Of a DNA stretch of 64,000 bases, positions 58,653-64,000 are shown piece after piece. The stretch is taken from contig NZ_UETD01000008.1 of the NCBI RefSeq assembly GCF_900116855.1, positions 124,001 through 188,000 of the forward strand, in the 5' to 3' direction. The position numbers were made by a program, and so were the translations under genes. Positions within the stretch are counted from its first letter, which is position 1, and every line of letters begins with the position of its first letter. The notes under the pieces were generated by a model. It was given only the letters and a program-made list of their open reading frames with translations, searched no databases and was not told where the DNA came from. Source of the DNA: Ruminococcus flavefaciens (GTDB lineage: Bacteria; Bacillota; Clostridia; Oscillospirales; Ruminococcaceae).

Positions 58653-60788
58653 TTACTCGGGAACGAGAGTAGTTCTCTTCTTGAGAAGGAATTCCTGTAT
58701 CCTGAGAGCGTCATTTGAAGTAAGTCCCACTGTGGACTTATCAACATCGGCATTTATTCTGCCCTGTGCGGTAAGAGCCTTTTCGTAGCTTCCGCCCTCG
58801 CCGTACTTATTGGGATTTGCAAGGCACTGCATTACGAGGATAGCATCTGCAAGCTCAACTGTTCCGTCGCAGTTTGTGTCGCCCCAGACTGTTGCTTCGC
58901 TGCTGCCGCCCTTTATAGTCACCTTATAGGAGATATCCACGCCGTAGCAGTAGGTGTATTTGTAATAGTTACCAACGCCGCCCTTGATATTTACAGTGTA
59001 CTCGCCTGCGGGAAGTGTCTTGAACTTATCCTTGGTGTATTCCTTGCCGCTGCTGTCTTTAATGGTCACGATGCTGTCGCTGACATCGGCGTCAGTATAC
59101 CTTCCGCCTCCTGAGCCTGCACCGCTCTGTGGAGTACCGCCGAACATAAGACCGCTGAGGTCGAGCTCCTCACCCTGCTCATAAACTGTCTTTTCGGGGT
59201 AGGAATCAACGCCCTTGAAGTCATAGCCGGGGTGGATAGTAGGACCTGATGTAGCAGTGGTGGTAGTTGTTGTATCGGCAGTTGTTGTAGTTGTAACAGA
59301 AGTGGTAGTTGTTGACGATGTGGCAGTGCTTGTAGTTGTAGAGGTCGTAGGTCTGGGAGTTGAAGCGCCGCCGTAGTACTCGGAAAGCGAGATACCGTTG
59401 CCTGCGCGTCCCAGCGGGATAGTGTGGTCAAGGCTTACGAACTTGCCGTCTGTGGTCTGCCAGAGAGCAGGCTTGATGAACTCGTACTTGACATCGTCCC
59501 ACTTCTGGAAGTTATCGTAAACAAGTCCGCCTGTATCAGATGAATTCTCATTGAAGCACCAGAATGTATGGTGGATATGCTTGTCGATCATATAGTCGCG
59601 GAGCTCCTGCATCCAGTGAACATTTTCACCGGTCTTGTCGTGCTCCTCATCGACCCAGCCGCCCCATTCGCCCATGAGCAGGGGTGAGATGTTCTCCTCA
59701 ACGAGGAATGCCCATGTATCTCTCCAGTAATCGTCAAGGAGAGTCTCTCTGCTGAAGGTCTTGGAAGGATCTTCAAGATAGAACCATGTCTGCTTGTATA
59801 CCTCGGGACCGTAGTCGTGAGGAGAGTATACCAGCTGACTCTGATGCTCGCCAAGGTCAACGGGGTAATCTCTTACGCCGCGGAAATTAGCTCCCCACCA
59901 TGCGCCGTAATAGGGCTGATACTCGGGATCGCCATAATGACCGTAGTCAGTGGAGGGTGAATTCCAGTCAAAGCCCTTTTCGGTCTTGGGATATACCTCG
60001 ATACCCTCTACCATGATGAGCAGGTTGGGATTCTGGTCGAGGCAGGCTTTAGCGCCCTTCTCAGCGGCATAACGCCAGTTATTCGCATCTTTTGAGCCGT
60101 CCCACTTCGCAAATATACCGTCGTCCTTTTTGCCGTGGGGCTCGTTTTTCAGGTCGATAGCGATGATGGTGTCATCGTCCTTGTAGTAGTCGGAGAACCA
60201 AGCCAGAGCGTCCAGCCAGTCCTTCTCGCTGAAGTTTGTGTCATACCACAGAGCGTAGTTATGACCTGCGGCATTGGTTGTAGCGCAGTGAACGTCCATC
60301 ATGATCTTGATACCGTTCTCGCGGCACCACTTGACTACCTGATTCCAGATGTCGAAGCTGTACATGGGAGTACCGCCCTCAACGCCCTCAACGGTCAGCT
60401 CAGGATTTTCGTACTCATTGAGCTTGATGATCGGGTCGGGCTTGCCTGCCTTCCACTGGAGAAGTATCTCCGTTGACATAGGAACACGGAGAAGATTGAA
60501 GCCGTGGTCTGCGATAAGGTCGAGACAGTGGTGAACGTTAGCCGACCATGCGCCATCGAATATCTGGCTTCCTACGTTGTAGCCGAACCAGTTGACGCCT
60601 GTCATCCAGACCTCATTGCCGTTCATATCAACGATCTGTGCCTTATCGTTGACATGGAGCCAGTCGTCATGATACTCGTCGGGAGCTGCGACTGCTTTTT
60701 CCTTTGGCAGCTTGTTCACTGACGGAACAAGTAGCACGGCAGCAGCCGATACAACAGCAGCTGCTCTTTTGAATAGATTTTTTGCCAT
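58653..60788 (-). CDS. Cellulosomal GH5 cellulase with threonine linker, Ig-like module and dockerin
   Basis: A 711-residue secreted enzyme. Signal peptide to about residue 35. The GH5 catalytic domain (about 40-475) has acid/base Glu216 in DLKNEPHG, nucleophile Glu374 in LLMGEWGGW, and HDYGPEVYK between them. A Thr/Ser linker follows (479-515), then an Ig-like module (520-627) of unknown role and a type I dockerin (634-703): GDTNCDGTVELADAILVM has a full calcium loop, while the second loop, VDKSTVGLTSNDALRI, lacks the usual Asn/Gly. GH5 enzymes of this group cut beta-1,4-glucan internally. The dockerin docks it on a scaffoldin. Near-perfect promoter at 60847-60875. Confidence 0.95.
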   Translation of the reverse strand: MAKNLFKRAAAVVSAAAVLLVPSVNKLPKEKAVAAPDEYHDDWLHVNDKAQIVDMNGNEVWMTGVNWFGYNVGSQIFDGAWSANVHHCLDLIADHGFNLLRVPMSTEILLQWKAGKPDPIIKLNEYENPELTVEGVEGGTPMYSFDIWNQVVKWCRENGIKIMMDVHCATTNAAGHNYALWYDTNFSEKDWLDALAWFSDYYKDDDTIIAIDLKNEPHGKKDDGIFAKWDGSKDANNWRYAAEKGAKACLDQNPNLLIMVEGIEVYPKTEKGFDWNSPSTDYGHYGDPEYQPYYGAWWGANFRGVRDYPVDLGEHQSQLVYSPHDYGPEVYKQTWFYLEDPSKTFSRETLLDDYWRDTWAFLVEENISPLLMGEWGGWVDEEHDKTGENVHWMQELRDYMIDKHIHHTFWCFNENSSDTGGLVYDNFQKWDDVKYEFIKPALWQTTDGKFVSLDHTIPLGRAGNGISLSEYYGGASTPRPTTSTTTSTATSSTTTTSVTTTTTADTTTTTTATSGPTIHPGYDFKGVDSYPEKTVYEQGEELDLSGLMFGGTPQSGAGSGGGRYTDADVSDSIVTIKDSSGKEYTKDKFKTLPAGEYTVNIKGGVGNYYKYTYCYGVDISYKVTIKGGSSEATVWGDTNCDGTVELADAILVMQCLANPNKYGEGGSYEKALTAQGRINADVDKSTVGLTSNDALRIQEFLLKKRTTLVPE

Positions 60789-60846
60789 ATCAAGAAACCC
60801 CTCTCTTATTAAATATTGGCATTGTTACGAGTTTATTAACATCATT

Positions 60847-60875
60847 ATTATACATCTTTTCACATACCTTGTCAA
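60847..60875 (-). promoter_or_regulatory. Consensus promoter of the GH5 gene
   Basis: Minus strand TTGACA (60875-60870), 17 nt, TATAAT (60852-60847). Confidence 0.88.
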
Positions 60876-60947
60876 CGCCGTTTGTCGATTTCAGCAATAA
60901 ATGGGGAATTTTTTACTGAGTGTGCCTGAAAAATTTTTAAAAAAGCA

Positions 60948-60976
60948 TTGATTATTCCGTGTGCATGATGTATAAT
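60948..60976 (+). promoter_or_regulatory. Promoter of the LRR-dockerin gene
   Basis: TTGATT (60948-60953), 17 nt, TATAAT (60971-60976), 55 nt before the ATG; GGAGG at about 61020. Confidence 0.85.
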
Positions 60977-61031
60977 TATTTACATTAAGGGGCTGCCTTA
61001 TGGCAGTAATATTTATTCAGGAGGACTTTCC

Positions 61032-62660
61032 ATGAAGATCAGAAAGATCACAGCTGCGTTTTCCGCAGCAGCGCTGCTCACAGCAGCATTACCACTGACA
61101 GCACAGGCTATCGAGACAAAAAACTATGACAATATCAGTTTTGATTCGTGGCAGGCGGCATACCATGTGGTGCTCTCGGACTTTTTCGGCTCGGAGGAGT
61201 TCGACTTCACCGACAAGGACATTACTTCCGGCTCACGCTTCGAGCTGTACGACATCGACCACGACAGAGTGCCCGAGCTTTTTGTCTCACAGAATGGGGG
61301 ACGCAGCGGACGCTGTGTAGTCTACTCGTTCTATAACAACAAGCTGTCACAGCCCGTTGTTCTCGGCACCTACGGCAACGCCTTTGCCGATCCCAACGCT
61401 CATTACCTCGTTAACTATGACAGGCACATGGGCGAAGTGAGCCTCACATATTTCAAGCTTGAAAAGGGAGTTTTCACCAGAGAGATATCCTTCAATGACA
61501 ATTCCGAGCTTAAAGAAATGGGCGAAACAAATATCGTATACATGATCGACGGCAAGGAAGTTTCCGAGACCAAATACATTCAGGAAAAAGAAAAGTACGA
61601 CCACATGGAGCTCATCGCCCACGGCAGAAAGACTCAGCTGGACGCTCTGGACACAGAAAAGGACAATGTTATCTATTCATATTTCCTTGACCATTACACC
61701 GCTATCGGCGCATCAACCAATCAGAAAGATCTCAGTCTCACCATTGCCGACTCCATAGGCGATGTCCCTGTTACCGAAATTGAACAGAACGCCTTCAAGG
61801 GCAGCGAAAACTTAGTCTCGGTAACTATCGGAAAGAATATCCGCGATGTAAAGAACAGCGCGTTTGAAAACTGCACTGACCTGAAAACAGTGAAGTTCAC
61901 AGGAGATCCGGGACGTATCGGTCCGAGAGCCTTTGCAGGCTGTACCTCTCTTGAGGCATTCACAGGCATGGACAGCTCAAATATCTATAAAACATACAAG
62001 ATCGTGGACGGCGTGATCTACCGTACGGATATGGGTGACCTTGCGGTATATCCCTCGGGCAAAAAGAACACATTCTTCTCCATCCCCAATGGTATACAGG
62101 CGATCGAGCCCAATGCCTTCACAGGCAATGCCTACATAGAGAACATCGTGTGTCCCGAATGGGTCAACACCATATGCGAGGGCGCATTCGCGGAGTGCCC
62201 CGCACTTAAAGAGGTCTCCGTTTACAATGGTGAAGCCCGTATAATGAACGAAAAAACGGAATGCACCGTCTGCAACAGCTATGATCCCAAAGTTCCGCTG
62301 AACACATACAAGGGCGTTATCATGGCATACATGGACTCCACCGCATACAAATGGGCAGATAACAGAGCTCTCCGGATAGTTCTTCTCACAGGCTCCTACA
62401 TAAAGGAAACAGGCGATGTCACAAGAGACTCCAAGATAGACGCAGTTGACGCTTCCCATATCCTTGCGGAATACTCACGCACCTCAACAAACAAGGAACC
62501 GGAGATGGATTTCGCTCAGAGACGGGCAGGCGACATCGACAAGAACGGTACCGTTGACGCAGTTGACGCCTCCAAGGTGCTCTCCTACTACGCATTTATC
62601 TCATCAAATAAAAATAATAACGAACTCACCATCGAGCAGTTCTTATCGATGGCACAGTAA
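61032..62660 (+). CDS. Secreted leucine-rich-repeat protein with dockerin
   Basis: A 542-residue protein. Signal peptide 1-26. Residues 30-220 are an unrecognised domain with an early DIDHDRVPELFVSQNGGRSG calcium-loop-like stretch. About 230-430 are BspA-type leucine-rich repeats (VTEIEQNAFKGSENLVSVTI; IGPRAFAGCTSLEAFTG; IQAIEPNAFTGNAYIENIVC). A C-terminal dockerin has two calcium repeats, GDVTRDSKIDAVDASHILAE and GDIDKNGTVDAVDASKVLSY. It therefore joins the cellulosome without being an enzyme; LRRs usually bind proteins or surfaces, so an adhesion or inhibitor role is possible. Divergent from the GH5 gene and ends 3 nt before the sigF stop. Confidence 0.92.
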   Translation: MKIRKITAAFSAAALLTAALPLTAQAIETKNYDNISFDSWQAAYHVVLSDFFGSEEFDFTDKDITSGSRFELYDIDHDRVPELFVSQNGGRSGRCVVYSFYNNKLSQPVVLGTYGNAFADPNAHYLVNYDRHMGEVSLTYFKLEKGVFTREISFNDNSELKEMGETNIVYMIDGKEVSETKYIQEKEKYDHMELIAHGRKTQLDALDTEKDNVIYSYFLDHYTAIGASTNQKDLSLTIADSIGDVPVTEIEQNAFKGSENLVSVTIGKNIRDVKNSAFENCTDLKTVKFTGDPGRIGPRAFAGCTSLEAFTGMDSSNIYKTYKIVDGVIYRTDMGDLAVYPSGKKNTFFSIPNGIQAIEPNAFTGNAYIENIVCPEWVNTICEGAFAECPALKEVSVYNGEARIMNEKTECTVCNSYDPKVPLNTYKGVIMAYMDSTAYKWADNRALRIVLLTGSYIKETGDVTRDSKIDAVDASHILAEYSRTSTNKEPEMDFAQRRAGDIDKNGTVDAVDASKVLSYYAFISSNKNNNELTIEQFLSMAQ

Positions 62661-62663
62661 ATA

Positions 62664-63323
62664 TCAGCTTAGAAGCTCCTCCCTCATCTGAGTGAGGAGC
62701 TTTTTTTCGCGCCTTGACACCTGCACCTGAGTCATTCCCAGCGCCTTAGCGGTCTTTGTCTGGGTGAGTCCGCGGAAGTACCTGAGCTCCAGCAGGGCGC
62801 GGTCCTCATGGGGCAGCCGTGCCATTATCTGTCTAAGTGCCAGCAGGTCGGTTATGCTCTCGTCGGGAGACTCCGTAGGGATATCGGTCTGACCCTCGTC
62901 ATCGTCCCCTGCGGTAAGGGACACAGTGGGCTGACTTACGCAAAGCGCCTCCGCCACGGCAGACTCGGTCTCTCCCGAAAGCTGTGACAGCTCCGCCACA
63001 GTGGGCTCCCTCATCTCACGCTGTCGGAAGTCCTCACAGATACGGCTCAGGCGCATGGACAGCTCCTTGAGGCTCCTGCTGACGCGGACCGCGCCGCCGT
63101 CACGGAAAAGCCGCTTTATCTCCCCCAGTATGACGGGTACGGCATAGGTGGAGAACTTAACTCCCCTGCTGCTGTCGAAAGCCTTTACCGCCTTCAGCAG
63201 CCCTATGCAGCCTGCGGAGTAAAGGTCATCGTACTCGATGCCCCGTCCGCGGAAACGGTTGGCGCAGAGGTGGACAAGTCCCAGATTTTCCTCTGCAAGG
63301 GGCTTCCTGACTTCAGTCTCCAT
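62664..63323 (-). CDS. sigF: Sporulation sigma factor SigF
   Basis: A 219-residue sigma-70 family factor of the sporulation group: region 2 (ENLGLVHLCANRFRGRGIEY; GLLKAVKAFDSSRGVKFSTY), region 3 (EIKRLFRDGGAVRVSRSLKE) and region 4 (ELRYFRGLTQTKTAKALGMT). Last gene of the spoIIAA-spoIIAB-sigF operon, overlapping spoIIAB by 11 nt. It directs early forespore transcription and is held inactive by SpoIIAB. Slightly shorter than the Bacillus protein (255). Its last 10 codons contain the terminator of the convergent LRR gene. Confidence 0.94.
   Translation of the reverse strand: METEVRKPLAEENLGLVHLCANRFRGRGIEYDDLYSAGCIGLLKAVKAFDSSRGVKFSTYAVPVILGEIKRLFRDGGAVRVSRSLKELSMRLSRICEDFRQREMREPTVAELSQLSGETESAVAEALCVSQPTVSLTAGDDDEGQTDIPTESPDESITDLLALRQIMARLPHEDRALLELRYFRGLTQTKTAKALGMTQVQVSRREKKLLTQMREELLS
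62673..62702 (+). terminator. Terminator of the LRR gene, inside the 3' end of sigF
   Basis: AAGCTCCTC / GAGGAGCTT with a 12-nt loop and seven T, on the plus strand. It is coding for sigF on the minus strand. Confidence 0.85.
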
Positions 63324-63750
63324 TGGCAGACAGCCTCTTTCTCATGGTGACAGTAGTGCCCTTGTCGGGAGCGCTCCTGACGGTCAGCCTGTCCATAAAG
63401 GACTGCATGACCGAGAAGCCCAGCCCCGACCTCTCCTCCTCGGGAGCGGTGGTGAAAAGAGGCTCCATAGCCTGCTCCACATCTGCAATGCCGCAGCCCT
63501 TGTCCCTGACCTTTATGTATATGACCCTGTCGGGGAGGAGCCTTACCGTAAGCTCGATGTTTCCCTTTTGGTGCCTGTATCCGTGGACTACCGCATTTGT
63601 CACAGCCTCCGATACCGCCGTGCGTATGTCGGACAGCTCCTCCACGGTGGGGTCCGCCTGAATCAGGAATGAGGACACCACCGCTCTTGCCGCGCCCTCA
63701 TTCACCGACAGGGACGGCATGATGAATTTTATTTCGTTGAGTATTTCCAT
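63313..63750 (-). CDS. spoIIAB: Anti-sigma F factor / serine kinase SpoIIAB
   Basis: A 145-residue GHKL kinase: AVSEAVTNAVVHGYRHQKGN (N box), VRDKGCGIADVEQAMEPLFT and ERSGLGFSVMQSFMDRLTVR (G boxes). Binds and inhibits SigF, and phosphorylates SpoIIAA on serine. ATG 63750 is set by GGAG 7 nt upstream; ATG 63756 is too close. Overlaps sigF. Confidence 0.95.
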   Translation of the reverse strand: MEILNEIKFIMPSLSVNEGAARAVVSSFLIQADPTVEELSDIRTAVSEAVTNAVVHGYRHQKGNIELTVRLLPDRVIYIKVRDKGCGIADVEQAMEPLFTTAPEEERSGLGFSVMQSFMDRLTVRSAPDKGTTVTMRKRLSANGD

Positions 63751-63763
63751 AGTCATTCTCCTT

Positions 63764-64000
63764 TTATCTTATTCTGACGATACGCTCCAAGCCTGCAAGC
63801 TTCAGCACACGGCGTATATATGGCTGTGGATTGCGTACCTCCAGCCTTCCACCGCACTCCTTCATGAGCTTGCTCCTGCCCATTATGAGCCCTATGCCCG
63901 AGCTGTCCATAAAGGTGATGCCGCCGAAATCTATGGCAAGCTCTCTGGGCTGAGCCGTTACGATAAAGCGGTCCAGCTCCGCGCGGAGCTCCTTGGCGTT
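63764..64000 (-). CDS. spoIIAA: Anti-sigma F factor antagonist SpoIIAA (N terminus outside window)
   Basis: The last 78 codons of a STAS-domain protein: LAIDFGGITFMDSSGIGLIM with the phosphorylatable Ser in the MDSSG motif, then GRSKLMKECGGRLEVRNPQP and a C-terminal helix. When unphosphorylated it frees SigF from SpoIIAB. Stops at 63764-63766, 14 nt before spoIIAB. Confidence 0.93.
   Translation of the reverse strand, partial: NAKELRAELDRFIVTAQPRELAIDFGGITFMDSSGIGLIMGRSKLMKECGGRLEVRNPQPYIRRVLKLAGLERIVRIR

Overview
The window looks like a chromosomal segment of a cellulolytic Ruminococcus (Firmicutes, Oscillospirales; close to the R. albus / R. flavefaciens / R. champanellensis group). The evidence is a GH5 cellulase and an LRR protein that both carry type I dockerins, two further small dockerin proteins, a GH130 beta-mannoside phosphorylase, a GH3 beta-glucosidase, and Gram-positive gene orders (spoIIAA-spoIIAB-sigF, lepA-hemW, greA-lysS, ftsE-ftsX-M23-ctpA, ywiB-argS). 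Genus is inferred from gene content only.

Layout. 1-31.1 kb is an accessory region. It holds a restriction/methylation operon (1-3551, open at the left edge), a broken integrase (3724-4791), a YidD / zinc-ribbon / SH3 / SGNH-hydrolase envelope operon (5059-8771), gene fragments, a GH3 enzyme, a two-gene relaxase remnant and a serine-hydrolase lipoprotein. From 16.1 kb comes a mobile-element cargo block: DUF960, then an amidoligase / small protein / class II glutamine amidotransferase operon, then a complete tyrosine integrase (19131-20309). Directly behind the integrase lies a run of single-gene units (20.3-25.3 kb), all on the minus strand. Several have their own promoter and terminator and are separated by copies of one repeat with a tandem GGACAC core. 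A second element follows (25.5-30.0 kb): excisionase, integrase, P4-type helicase, MobC-like protein and relaxase. The region closes at an initiator tRNA-Met (31193-31269).

31.3-64 kb is mostly ordinary chromosome with denser coding and higher GC: GNAT enzymes, galactokinase, GH130, a divergent D-Ala-D-Ala-ligase-like protein, DUF1934-argS, a PucR-type regulator, the ftsEX-M23-ctpA division/peptidoglycan cluster, greA-lysS, lepA-hemW, the GH5-dockerin and LRR-dockerin genes (divergent, each with a near-consensus promoter), and the start of the spoIIA operon at the right edge.

How the parts work together. The GH3, GH5, GH130, galactokinase and dockerin genes fit plant-fibre use. ftsEX drives the M23 hydrolase at division. 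The accessory third records repeated recombinase-driven acquisition. The two most unusual items are the repeat-punctuated single-gene array next to an integrase, which resembles integron or acquired-immunity arrays, and the amidoligase-glutaminase pair. A third is the ligase at 40.5 kb, which keeps the ATP-grasp fold motifs but has lost residues normally needed for metal binding.
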